A stretch of 64,000 bases of DNA, taken from assembly GCA_947502595.1 (NCBI GenBank), contig CANNAM010000012.1, positions 1-64,000 of the forward strand, written 5' to 3'. Position numbers and translations under genes: made by a program. Under the pieces are notes generated by a model. The model was not told the origin of the DNA, did not search any database, and saw only the letters and a program-made list of their open reading frames with translations. The DNA comes from an uncultured Marinicella sp. (GTDB lineage: Bacteria > Pseudomonadota > Gammaproteobacteria > Xanthomonadales > Marinicellaceae). Position 1 is the stretch's first letter, and the number at the start of each line of letters is the position of its first letter. Positions 22,945-31,348 of this stretch are shown one piece after another.

Positions 22945-23790
22945 TTATGCTTTGGCAAATGTGCCGGCTTGGTAGTCATCAAATGCTTGCTGTATCTGTG
23001 CTCTGGTATTCATTACAAAGGGTCCAGCCCGCTCAATCGGCTCATTCAAAGGCAGGCCTGATACCACAATGAAACGGCTGTCTTGTTGGGCACGGATAAG
23101 CAGCTGTTCTTGATTATCCAAGGTGGCTAAGTAGCCCGCTTGTATTGCGCTTTGGTCTGCCAATTCGATTTGTCCCTCATAGACATATATAAATGCATTG
23201 TGTTGAGGATCAATGGTTTCTTGCAGTGTGGTTCCAGCAGGCAAGGTGATGTCCCAATAGTTAGGTTCAACGTAGTTGTTTTTTATCACGCCTTCAGTGC
23301 CTTTGGAGGTGGTGCCAGCGATGACTTTTAACTGTGCTCCATCGCCGCGGCTTTCCACTGGAATTTGGTTGGCGGTTTTCTCCTGGTTGACTGGGTCTGT
23401 CATTTTTGCTGTACTGGGTAAGTTCACCCATAACTGAAAACCTGAAAGTAAGCCTTCGGACTGTTCAGGCATTTCACTGTGAATAATGCCTTTGCCAGCG
23501 GTCATCCATTGTATGCCACCGTCTTCAATCACACCGTTGTTACCAACTGAATCCTGATGGCGCATTTTACCTTTGAGCATGTAGGTAACTGTTTCAAATC
23601 CACGGTGGGGGTGTGGCGGAAAGCCACCAATGTAATCATTGGCTTGGTCAGAGCTGAAGTGATCAAGCAACAAAAAAGGATCCAAGTCTGGCAACTGATG
23701 TGTACCAATGATGCGGGTTAATTTAACCCCGTCACCATCAGCAGCGGGTAGGCCACGGTACAACTGTTTGATTTGTTTGTATGTTGTCAT
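22945..23790 (-). CDS. Pirin-family bicupin protein
   Basis: This 281-residue protein has the two-cupin pirin layout. The N-terminal cupin carries the metal ligands in FPPHPHRGFETVTYM (about residues 55-69, His-x-His) and GIIHSEMPEQ (about 101-110, His and Glu). Pirins such as E. coli YhhW have quercetin 2,3-dioxygenase activity; the natural substrate is unknown. The start ATG has AGGAG 6 nt upstream. It is the middle gene of the LysR-divergent group. Confidence 0.9.
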   Translation of the reverse strand: MTTYKQIKQLYRGLPAADGDGVKLTRIIGTHQLPDLDPFLLLDHFSSDQANDYIGGFPPHPHRGFETVTYMLKGKMRHQDSVGNNGVIEDGGIQWMTAGKGIIHSEMPEQSEGLLSGFQLWVNLPSTAKMTDPVNQEKTANQIPVESRGDGAQLKVIAGTTSKGTEGVIKNNYVEPNYWDITLPAGTTLQETIDPQHNAFIYVYEGQIELADQSAIQAGYLATLDNQEQLLIRAQQDSRFIVVSGLPLNEPIERAGPFVMNTRAQIQQAFDDYQAGTFAKA

Positions 23791-23849
23791 GTTACTCTCC
23801 TTTAAACACCAGCCCGGCAGCAGTCTGCCGAGCTGGTAGTTTGTTGGGT

Positions 23850-24242
23850 TTATTTGTTGTTATCAATCGCAACAGCGCCTGGGCCGTTGGCAACCAAGAA
23901 CAAGAAACCACCAGCAATGGCTATGTTCTTCATGAACATCAGTGATTGCATTTGGTCAGCGAAATCCAGATGGAAAACCAAGGCTGACAAGACACTGAAA
24001 CCTGCCAATAAGAAGGCCACCAGTCTGGTTCTGTAACCCAAAATTATGAACAGTGCGCCGATAACTTCAGTCACTATGACCAAGGGCAATAAGAAACCGG
24101 GCAGTCCCATGGCTTGCATGTAAGCTGCTGTGCCTGCGTAGCCAGTGATTTTGCCGATACCTGCCACCAAAAAAATGATGCTGATAAAAATACGGCCAAT
24201 GAGGCTGCTGTAAGTTTGGACTGTTGTGATGATGTTATTCAT
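23850..24242 (-). CDS. DoxX-family membrane protein
   Basis: This 130-residue inner-membrane protein has four hydrophobic helices and the DoxX opening LIGRIFISIIFLVAGIGKITG, then VIVTEVIGALFIILGYRTRL and a final GGFLFLVANGPG. DoxX-like proteins associate with redox stress systems and may handle quinones or thiosulphate; no activity can be assigned. It is first in the three-gene unit and is separated from the LysR gene by a 129-bp control region with a perfect inverted repeat. Confidence 0.85.
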   Translation of the reverse strand: MNNIITTVQTYSSLIGRIFISIIFLVAGIGKITGYAGTAAYMQAMGLPGFLLPLVIVTEVIGALFIILGYRTRLVAFLLAGFSVLSALVFHLDFADQMQSLMFMKNIAIAGGFLFLVANGPGAVAIDNNK

Positions 24243-24335
24243 AGTGTTCTCCGATATTGTTAGAAGGATGTTGTTTAAAGTATGTGTCCATTTTATGGTT
24301 TTAAATAATTTAATAAACAGGCGTAATCAGAAATC

Positions 24336-24358
24336 ATTGTTCTTAATTACAGAACAAT
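24336..24358. promoter_or_regulatory. Candidate LysR-type operator in the doxX-lysR control region
   Basis: ATTGTTCT (24336-24343) and AGAACAAT (24351-24358) are a perfect 8-bp inverted repeat with a 7-base spacer, containing the T-N11-A pattern bound by LysR regulators. It ends 13 bases before the LysR ATG, fitting autorepression and activation of the divergent operon. Confidence 0.6.
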
Positions 24359-24371
24359 GTAAAATACTGGC

Positions 24372-25289
24372 ATGAGCTTATTTGAAGACATGCAGTGCTT
24401 TGTTCGTATTGTAGAAGCCGGTAGCATCACCCAGGCAGCAGAACAAATGAATACGGTTAAATCGGCCGTCAGTCAAAGGCTGTCACGCCTGGAATCAAGA
24501 CTCGGGGTACAGCTACTCATTCGCACCACCCGCACCCAGAAACTGACTGACACCGGGCTCAGTTACTACCAATCTTGTTTGAATATCATGGATCAGGTGT
24601 TGACTGCGGAAGCTTCGGTTAAACAACAAAACACGGCTTTAGCGGGCCCAATAAAGATTGCTGTGCCCTTGTCCTTCGGTTTGAATCACTTGAATCGGGC
24701 ATTGCGTGAATTCAATACCATTCATCCAGCTGTGCTGTTTCACATTGATTTCAATGACCGACAAGTTGATATCGTTAATGAAGGTTTTGATTTGGCGATA
24801 AGAATAGCCCACCTGAACGATTCGAGCTTGGTGGCCAAAAAAATAACCCAGACCCAGTTAATCCTATGTGCCAGCCCAGCTTACCTGGCTAAATACGGCA
24901 CCCCACAGCACCCCAAAGATTTGCAACAAGGGCACGTAAAAATACATTACAGTCAATCGCCTGATAGTTGGAAGTTCACCGATGAATCCGGCAGTCAATG
25001 CCAAGTGAAAGTCCCCATTGAGTTGGTTTGTAATAACGGCGATTTCATGCGTGATGCAGCAATTGATGGTCAAGGTCTGGTGATGATTCCAGATTTTTTA
25101 AGCTACAAAGCAATCAAAAGAGGGCAGTTGGTACCGTTGTTATCTGATTACAAAACCAATAACCTGTTAAACGCCTATGCCGTGTATCCGCAGAACCGGT
25201 ATGTGTCGATGCGGGTTAAAAAGCTGGTTAATTACTTGACTGAATACTTTGGTGCAACGCCCTATTGGCAAATACCTAAAGTAAAGTAA
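24372..25289 (+). CDS. LysR-family transcriptional regulator
   Basis: This 305-residue regulator has an N-terminal winged helix-turn-helix (ITQAAEQMNTVKSAVSQRLS, about 19-38; then RLESRLGVQLLIRTTRTQKLTDTG) and a C-terminal periplasmic-binding-like effector domain (about 90-295). It resembles the AaeR/CrgA subgroup. The adjacent divergent doxX-pirin-reductase genes and the perfect inverted repeat between them point to local control, probably in response to a quinone or similar electrophile. The effector is inferred, not seen. Confidence 0.9.
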   Translation: MSLFEDMQCFVRIVEAGSITQAAEQMNTVKSAVSQRLSRLESRLGVQLLIRTTRTQKLTDTGLSYYQSCLNIMDQVLTAEASVKQQNTALAGPIKIAVPLSFGLNHLNRALREFNTIHPAVLFHIDFNDRQVDIVNEGFDLAIRIAHLNDSSLVAKKITQTQLILCASPAYLAKYGTPQHPKDLQQGHVKIHYSQSPDSWKFTDESGSQCQVKVPIELVCNNGDFMRDAAIDGQGLVMIPDFLSYKAIKRGQLVPLLSDYKTNNLLNAYAVYPQNRYVSMRVKKLVNYLTEYFGATPYWQIPKVK

Positions 25290-25430
25290 TTACCCAAGGT
25301 GTGTACATCAAGTACGAGCAGGCTGGTAGCCTAAATACCAGTTATTGGTCGTTAATGTTGTTGAAAACTCAGCGAAGCAACAAGCTGGGGGTTTAAACAT
25401 AAAAATGTCTGTTATTCTGCTAAGATTTAA

Positions 25431-25458
25431 TTGACAGTACCCTACACTCAGAGATAAT
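25431..25458 (+). promoter_or_regulatory. Promoter of the amino acid decarboxylase gene
   Basis: TTGACA (25431-25436), a 16-base spacer and GATAAT (25453-25458) make a near-consensus sigma-70 promoter, giving a leader of about 20-25 nt before the ATG at 25488. Confidence 0.65.
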
Positions 25459-25487
25459 AACTGGCTTTAATCATTGTCATTGGTCCT

Positions 25488-27755
25488 ATGAGCAAACGTT
25501 TTAACTTTCCCATTATTGTTATTGATGAAGATTTTCGTTCTGAGAATGTTTCAGGTTCAGGTATCCGCAATTTAGCTGAAGCCATCAGTGCCAATGGTAT
25601 TGAAGTGGTGGGCTACACCAGCTATGTTGATCTGACTTCATTTGCGCAACAAGCCAGTCGCGCTTCGACATTTATCTTGTCTATTGATGATGAGGAAATT
25701 GGACAAGAGTCTGCCGAAGAAATAGACAAAGCCATCAGTGAAATCAGACAGTTCATCAATGCAGTGCGCCGCAGTAACCCTGATATACCAATTTTTCTGT
25801 ATGGTGAAACCAAAACCAGTCAGCACATTCCAAATGACATTTTACGTGAGCTGCATGGCTTTATTCATATGTTTGAAGACACCCCTGAGTTCGTCGCCAG
25901 GCACATCATCCGCGAATCCAAAAAATACCTGGACTCAGTGGCACCTCCTTTCTTTAAGGCTTTGATGAATTACGCTGAGGATGGCTCTTATTCTTGGCAT
26001 ACACCTGGACATTCTGGTGGGGTGGCTTTTCTTAAAAGCCCGGTGGGGCAAATGTTCCATCAGTTTTTTGGTGAGAACATGCTGCGTGCCGATGTGTGTA
26101 ATGCAGTTGAAGAATTGGGTCAGCTGCTAGACCACAACGGACCAGTGGCTGAAAGTGAAGAAAACGCAGCAAGAATTTTTAACTGTGATCATTTATTTTT
26201 CGTCACCAATGGCACCTCAACCTCAAATAAAATTGTGTGGAATTCGACTGTTGCCACAGGTGATATTGTGGTGGTTGATCGGAACTGTCATAAGTCTATT
26301 TTGCATTCCATCATCATGACTGGCGCGATTCCGGTGTTTCTGATGCCGACCAGGAATCATTATGGCATCATTGGACCGATTCCAAAACGTGAATTTGAAC
26401 CAGCAAGAATTGCTGCGAAAATTACTGCGCATCCTTTTGCCAGCAAAGCCAAAAGCAAGAAGCCCAGAATTCTAACCATCACCCAGAGTACTTATGATGG
26501 GGTTATTTACAATGTTGAGATGATTAAGGATTTATTGGGAGACAGTGTAGAAACCCTGCATTTCGATGAAGCTTGGTTGCCCCATGCTACATTCCACGAG
26601 TTTTATACTGACATGCATGCCATTGGTGGGAACGACCGCCCAAGGGCAGAACATGCCACGGTATTTTCTACCCAATCAACCCATAAATTATTGGCTGGTT
26701 TATCACAAGCCTCACAAATTCTGGTGCAAGAGTCACAAAATTCAAATTTTGATATGCACCGTTTCAATGAATCTTTTTTGATGCACACTTCAACCAGTCC
26801 ACAGTATTCAATCATTGCTTCCTGTGATGTGGCCGCTTCAATGATGGAGCAGCCTGCCGGTGGTGCGTTGGTGGAAGAGTCCTTGCATGAAGCATTGAAT
26901 TTCCGTAAAGCAATGCGCAAAGTGGATGATGAGTTTGGTGATGACGATTGGTGGTTTAAAGTTTGGGGGCCTGATTATATCGGTGAATCAGATACGCCAG
27001 TGCAAGATGATTGGATGATCAATCCGGGTGAGGACTGGCATGATTTTGATGACATCGAAGTTGATTTCAATATGTTGGATCCGATTAAAGCCACCATCAT
27101 TACCCCTGGCCTGAATGTAAAAGGCGAGTTTGATGAGTTGGGTATTCCAGCCAATATCGTAACTAAGTACTTGTCAGAACACGGTATTGTGGTAGAAAAA
27201 ACAGGACTGTATTCGTTTTTTATTATGTTTAACATAGGTATCACCAAAGGCCGTTGGAACTCGTTGGTGACTGAGCTACAACAGTTCAAAGATGATTATG
27301 ACCAAAATCTACCTTTGTGGCGTATCATGCCTGAGTTCGTGGCCAAAAGACCGGATTATCAGCGCATTGGCCTGCAAGATTTATGTCAACAAATTCATAC
27401 CATGTACCAACAGCATGATGTGGCCAAGATCACCAACGACATGTATTTATCTAACATTGAACCTGCAATGATTCCAGCAGATGCTTGGGATTTAATGGCG
27501 CACAATCAAGTTGAGCGTGTTTCAATTGATGATTTGGCAGGTCGAGTAACGGCCATGATGATAACCCCTTATCCACCAGGCATTCCATTGATGGTGCCAG
27601 GTGAAACATTCACACCTGAAGTGATTAAATACTTACAATACATCAGAACTTTTAATCAGGAATTCCCTGGATTTGAATCCGATGTGCATGGCTTAATCAA
27701 TAAAAAAATTGATGGTAAGAAACATTATTTTGTAGATGTATTGAAAAATACTTGA
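25488..27755 (+). CDS. Orn/Lys/Arg decarboxylase, inducible PLP fold-type I (probably arginine or lysine)
   Basis: This 755-residue enzyme has the three-part layout of AdiA/LdcI/SpeF: an N-terminal response-regulator-like wing (about 1-130, with IIVIDEDFRSENVSGSGIRN), a PLP domain beginning YSWHTPGHSGG, and a C-terminal domain ending LINKKIDGKKHYFVDVL. The PLP lysine is Lys400 in TQSTHKLLAGLSQAS; the DEAWLPHA stretch supplies the Asp that binds the pyridine nitrogen. It decarboxylates a basic amino acid to a polyamine. Length equals that of E. coli AdiA (755), but no antiporter gene is adjacent, so an acid-resistance role is uncertain. There is no clear Shine-Dalgarno before the ATG. Confidence 0.88.
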   Translation: MSKRFNFPIIVIDEDFRSENVSGSGIRNLAEAISANGIEVVGYTSYVDLTSFAQQASRASTFILSIDDEEIGQESAEEIDKAISEIRQFINAVRRSNPDIPIFLYGETKTSQHIPNDILRELHGFIHMFEDTPEFVARHIIRESKKYLDSVAPPFFKALMNYAEDGSYSWHTPGHSGGVAFLKSPVGQMFHQFFGENMLRADVCNAVEELGQLLDHNGPVAESEENAARIFNCDHLFFVTNGTSTSNKIVWNSTVATGDIVVVDRNCHKSILHSIIMTGAIPVFLMPTRNHYGIIGPIPKREFEPARIAAKITAHPFASKAKSKKPRILTITQSTYDGVIYNVEMIKDLLGDSVETLHFDEAWLPHATFHEFYTDMHAIGGNDRPRAEHATVFSTQSTHKLLAGLSQASQILVQESQNSNFDMHRFNESFLMHTSTSPQYSIIASCDVAASMMEQPAGGALVEESLHEALNFRKAMRKVDDEFGDDDWWFKVWGPDYIGESDTPVQDDWMINPGEDWHDFDDIEVDFNMLDPIKATIITPGLNVKGEFDELGIPANIVTKYLSEHGIVVEKTGLYSFFIMFNIGITKGRWNSLVTELQQFKDDYDQNLPLWRIMPEFVAKRPDYQRIGLQDLCQQIHTMYQQHDVAKITNDMYLSNIEPAMIPADAWDLMAHNQVERVSIDDLAGRVTAMMITPYPPGIPLMVPGETFTPEVIKYLQYIRTFNQEFPGFESDVHGLINKKIDGKKHYFVDVLKNT

Positions 27756-27756
27756 T

Positions 27757-27796
27757 ACGCAGTCAGCTGCGTTGTTTTATATAATTCAGCTGACTG
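27757..27796 (+). terminator. Stem-loops after the decarboxylase gene
   Basis: CAGTCAGCTG (27760-27769) and CAGCTGACTG (27787-27796) are perfect inverted repeats. A shorter alternative stem CGCAG/CTGCG followed by TTGTTTTAT starts immediately after the stop codon and fits a terminator. The two structures exclude each other. Confidence 0.6.
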
Positions 27797-27962
27797 GTGT
27801 TACCACTTTAACCAGAGGTATTTAAACGGTAACAATCCCTTATAATTTATTCGCTGGTGTTTTATCGTTCGACAAGTAGGTTAATTTTTGTTGCAGTTGA
27901 AATTTTATTGCAAATAAAAAATAGGGTAAGATGTTGTTTTTAAAAATTTACAGGTGAACAAC

Positions 27963-28718
27963 ATGAGGTTTATTTTTTTACTGCTGGTGACGGCATCACT
28001 TTTTGCCTGTGGCAAAGAAACAAATGATTCCAAGCAAGAAGCTGTGTCAACACCGAAAAGTGCAGCCAAACAAAGTGTCAGTCAAACTACCGAAGGCAAA
28101 CATTTTCAGGCTTTGATGGCGGATGACAAAATTTGCGAATTGTTGACAGTAAATGAGTTGAAGTCTTTGTTCCCCACCGATGCAACGATCAAAATGTCTG
28201 GTCATTCGTTTATGAATAATTATTCCTGTACTTACAGTTGGGATCGGGTCGATGCCGAAGCCAGAGAAAAAGCCATGTTGAGCAACATGATGCAATCCAT
28301 GCAAGACAACAGCAAAAAAATCCCGATGCGACAAAGAATTTCGACCCATGAGCTGACGTTGTCATTAAAAGCCACTAAAGCAACCGCGCACAATTTCATG
28401 CCACCCAAATTAACCGAGCAACAGTTACAAGCCAGAATCAAAGCGGCTCAAGAGGCAGCAGCTAAAAAGCTCAGCGATGAACAAAAAGCACTTGCTGGTG
28501 ACATGGCTAATAACATGATGGAAAAAATGATGCAGCAAAACAACGAAAATCAAGCGATTGAAGGCATCGGTGATGCAGCATACTGGAGTAAGATTGGTGG
28601 TGATGGCTTGAATGTGTTGTTGGGCAGCACCCAGCTTTACATTGCTCCGATGATTGCAGACAGCATGGAAGAAGACATTGAAAATGCCAAGAAAATCGCC
28701 CTGAAAGTCATTCAATAG
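27963..28718 (+). CDS. Hypothetical lipoprotein
   Basis: This 251-residue protein is not recognised. It begins with a lipoprotein signal (LLLVTASLFACGKE), with Cys17 the lipid-modified residue after LFA. A linker rich in Lys, Ser and Thr follows, then a domain with KICELLTVNELKSLFPT near 45 and NNYSCTYSW near 85. The centre (about 150-190) is a charged, Ala-rich helix, and the end contains GIGDAAYWSKIGGDGLNVLLG. ATG 27963 is preferred to GTG 27954 because AGGTGA lies 5 nt before it. It is probably anchored in the inner or outer membrane facing the periplasm. It stands alone between the decarboxylase and rhomboid genes. Confidence 0.65.
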   Translation: MRFIFLLLVTASLFACGKETNDSKQEAVSTPKSAAKQSVSQTTEGKHFQALMADDKICELLTVNELKSLFPTDATIKMSGHSFMNNYSCTYSWDRVDAEAREKAMLSNMMQSMQDNSKKIPMRQRISTHELTLSLKATKATAHNFMPPKLTEQQLQARIKAAQEAAAKKLSDEQKALAGDMANNMMEKMMQQNNENQAIEGIGDAAYWSKIGGDGLNVLLGSTQLYIAPMIADSMEEDIENAKKIALKVIQ

Positions 28719-28839
28719 TGATCTTCACAGTTGTATACTTAATTCAGCAATGAACCGGTGCGACAATAGCTTGATTTGGCTGAAAAACCTGTCATCAGTT
28801 GAGCCGAATTCTTAACAATAAAAAACCGGTACCTGATAT

Positions 28840-29460
28840 ATGCAAGACATCAACCAAACCATAATTATCATCGCTGTTACCTGCTTGGTTTCATACATAG
28901 CCTGGCAAAACAGACAACTGATGGAGCGCTTGATATTTTGGTCGCCAGCCATCAAACAAGGGCAGGTTGAGCGGTTTGTGACCCATGGTTTTATTCATGC
29001 TGATGGTATGCATTTGTTGTTCAACATGTTTACCTTCTATTTCTTTGGTTCGTTTCTTGAGCATTTTTATCGGCAGTTTTTTGGTGGCGCGGGCTTTGTG
29101 GTGTTTTATTTGGCCGCCATTGTGGTGGCCATGTTGCCTTCATATTTTAAACACAAGGATGACCCGAACTACATGAGTTTGGGTGCATCAGGTGCTGTGT
29201 CTGCGGTGTTGTTTGCTTTTATTTTGTTTGCGCCTTGGGAAATGTTGTACCTGTTTGGTGTCGTACCTATCCCAGCCATCTTGTTTGCTGTGGGTTATGT
29301 TTGGTACAGCATCCATGCACACAAAAAAGCCAATGACAACGTCAACCACAGTGCCCATTTATACGGTGGCTTATTTGGGGTGGTCATGACCATCATTCTA
29401 GAGCCACGAGTCATCAGTTTGTTTTTCAATCAGTTGTTTAACCCCAGTTGGTTGGGCTGA
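28840..29460 (+). CDS. Rhomboid-family intramembrane serine protease
   Basis: This 206-residue polytopic protein has six hydrophobic segments. The catalytic dyad is Ser117 in LGASGAVSAV and His173 in HSAHLYGGLFG; the oxyanion-side motif HADGMHLLFNMFTFYFFG (His53, His58, Asn62) is also intact. Rhomboids cleave transmembrane segments of partner proteins within the membrane. It is the minimal six-helix bacterial form without a GlpG N-terminal domain. The substrate is unknown. The gene is monocistronic. Confidence 0.9.
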   Translation: MQDINQTIIIIAVTCLVSYIAWQNRQLMERLIFWSPAIKQGQVERFVTHGFIHADGMHLLFNMFTFYFFGSFLEHFYRQFFGGAGFVVFYLAAIVVAMLPSYFKHKDDPNYMSLGASGAVSAVLFAFILFAPWEMLYLFGVVPIPAILFAVGYVWYSIHAHKKANDNVNHSAHLYGGLFGVVMTIILEPRVISLFFNQLFNPSWLG

Positions 29461-29948
29461 GTCTCTAGATAATTACTTGAACTCACCACAGGGTTTGCCC
29501 CCAATTGTACTTACTCGAATTCTAAATGGATGAAGAGTTTTTAGTGGGCAGAGCCCACCCTACCTGAGCCCCAAAATCAGCTTGTTATTACGAAAAGGAA
29601 CGGTTGTAGTAATCTGCTGATGCCAACGCGATGCCTGTACTGGTTTACCTGTAGGTTTACCTTGGGGTTGTCGGCTTCAGCCGACCGATAAAACCACAGG
29701 TTTTATACTTGCTTGACTGCAGTCAATAAACCTAAATATTTTTAAAATTTTAATTAATTACAGTGACTTATGTGTTTCTGGTGGTAGGAGCCCGCTCTAT
29801 CTGTCTACCATGCCCAGTATCAGGCTCAATGCATAACTAAGCTGCATGCCACAAAAACCACGGTGCAAACCGTAAAGTTTCTAACCCAAGGTGTACGCAA
29901 GTAGTACAGCTACTTTTTCACAGCGAATCAGGACTGTGCTGGAGCATT
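29461..29948. repeat. Gap with several REP-like palindromes
   Basis: No gene is recognised. Palindromes are GTGGGC-AGA-GCCCAC (29544-29558), whose reverse complement is preceded by GGTAGG; GTCGGC-TTCA-GCCGAC (29670-29685); and GTAG followed by GAGC-CC-GCTC (29784-29797). The GTAG foot and GC-rich stem recall REP elements. The left end follows the rhomboid stop and the right end the deoB stop (minus strand). Confidence 0.55.
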
Positions 29949-31187
29949 TTATAAATTAATTAACTTGCCATGGGGCAAAGCACTGATACCGAAATGGTTG
30001 GCCAAAGTTTGTCCCATATCCGCAAATGAACTGCGGGCACCAATATTGAGTGCTTTGATGTGGGGGCCAAAAAACAACACGGGTACGTGTTCCCGGGTGT
30101 GGTCTGAACCAGGGAATGTGGGGTCGCAGCCATGGTCAGCAGTGATCAATGCGATGTCATTTGCCTGTCCTTTGTTGGCAGCCATAAGCGTTTCTAATTC
30201 AGGTAAACGGGCGTCAAACTCTTCCAGTGCTTTGGCATAACCAAGCACATCTCTGCGGTGGCCAAAATGGCTGTCAAAATCAACAAAGTTTACAAATACC
30301 AGGGTGTTGTCTTCAGCATTCTTATAGCTTTCCAGCATCGCATCAAATAATTCCATGTTGTTCTTGCCTTTAACACACTGGCTGATGCCTCTGCCGGCAA
30401 AAATATCAGCGATTTTACCCACTGAAATAACTTGCCCACCTGATTGAACCAAATAATCCAATAAGGTGTCTTCTATTGGCTGTGTGGTCAGGTCTTTGCG
30501 GTTACTTGTGCGTTCAAATGTTGCGGCAGTCGCACCAATGAATGGACGCGCAATCACGCGGGTGATGTTCAAGTCATCAACCAAATTTTTGGCAATGGCC
30601 GAAATCTCTAACAACCTGTCCAAACCAAAATGTTCCTCATGGGCAGCAATTTGAAACACCGAGTCGGCCGATGTGTAACAGATGGGCTTGCCAGTTTTAA
30701 TGTGCTCTTCACCCAACTGCTTGATGATTTCAGTGCCTGAGGCATGGCAGTTTCCCAGTATACCTGGGATTCCTGCTTGCTGAATAAATGTTGCAATTAA
30801 ATCATCCGGGAAACAAGGTACGGTCTTCGGGAAAGTGCCCCATTTGAATGGCACCGGTACGCCGGCCATTTCCCAGTGGCCACTGGGCGTGTCTTTGTCC
30901 TTGCTTTGTTCAATTGCATAGCCATACGCTGCTTGGATTGCAACTGACTGATCAAGTCCCGCAAGTTCAGTACCTGAACTGTCAGCTTGTGCAGCAGCCA
31001 AGCCCAAACGGGTTAAGTTGGGTATTTTTAACGGACCTTGTCTGACACCCTTGGCATCAGCCATGCCTTGGGCACACTGCTCGGCAATATGACCTAAAGT
31101 ATTGGCGCCTTCATCACCGTACAGATGTGCATCTGCACTGGCGCCAATGCCAAGTGAGTCCAGGACTAAAATAAGTGCTCTTTTCAT
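29949..31187 (-). CDS. deoB: Phosphopentomutase
   Basis: This 412-residue enzyme converts (deoxy)ribose-1-phosphate to the 5-phosphate in nucleoside breakdown. It has the alkaline-phosphatase-like metal core: [16 protein letters not shown] near the start (Asp ligand), the catalytic Thr in [13 protein letters not shown] (about residue 90), [12 protein letters not shown] near 300, and [19 protein letters not shown] near 340. The frame extends to 31238, but ATG 31187 ([11 protein letters not shown]) is the family start. It lies apart from deoA, deoC and deoD homologues in this window, though cdd and hpt are 23 kb away. Confidence 0.95.
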   Translation of the reverse strand: MKRALILVLDSLGIGASADAHLYGDEGANTLGHIAEQCAQGMADAKGVRQGPLKIPNLTRLGLAAAQADSSGTELAGLDQSVAIQAAYGYAIEQSKDKDTPSGHWEMAGVPVPFKWGTFPKTVPCFPDDLIATFIQQAGIPGILGNCHASGTEIIKQLGEEHIKTGKPICYTSADSVFQIAAHEEHFGLDRLLEISAIAKNLVDDLNITRVIARPFIGATAATFERTSNRKDLTTQPIEDTLLDYLVQSGGQVISVGKIADIFAGRGISQCVKGKNNMELFDAMLESYKNAEDNTLVFVNFVDFDSHFGHRRDVLGYAKALEEFDARLPELETLMAANKGQANDIALITADHGCDPTFPGSDHTREHVPVLFFGPHIKALNIGARSSFADMGQTLANHFGISALPHGKLINL

Positions 31188-31348
31188 GTTAGTGTAATGG
31201 GTTGAGTTAAGTGGTTTGTTATTTCTAAAGTCAGCCATTTAATACAGCTGAAACAATTATGTACAGCATTTCCTGTCTGTTTGCTGAACTTATATACGAA
31301 AACGGTTAAAATCAAATTTAATTGAAAAGAATACCACAGGGACCATTC

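Noticed and set aside
29881-29915. ACCCAAGGTGT-type sequence shared with 25292
   Set aside because: The match is about 11 bases plus scattered identity; too little to call a repeat.
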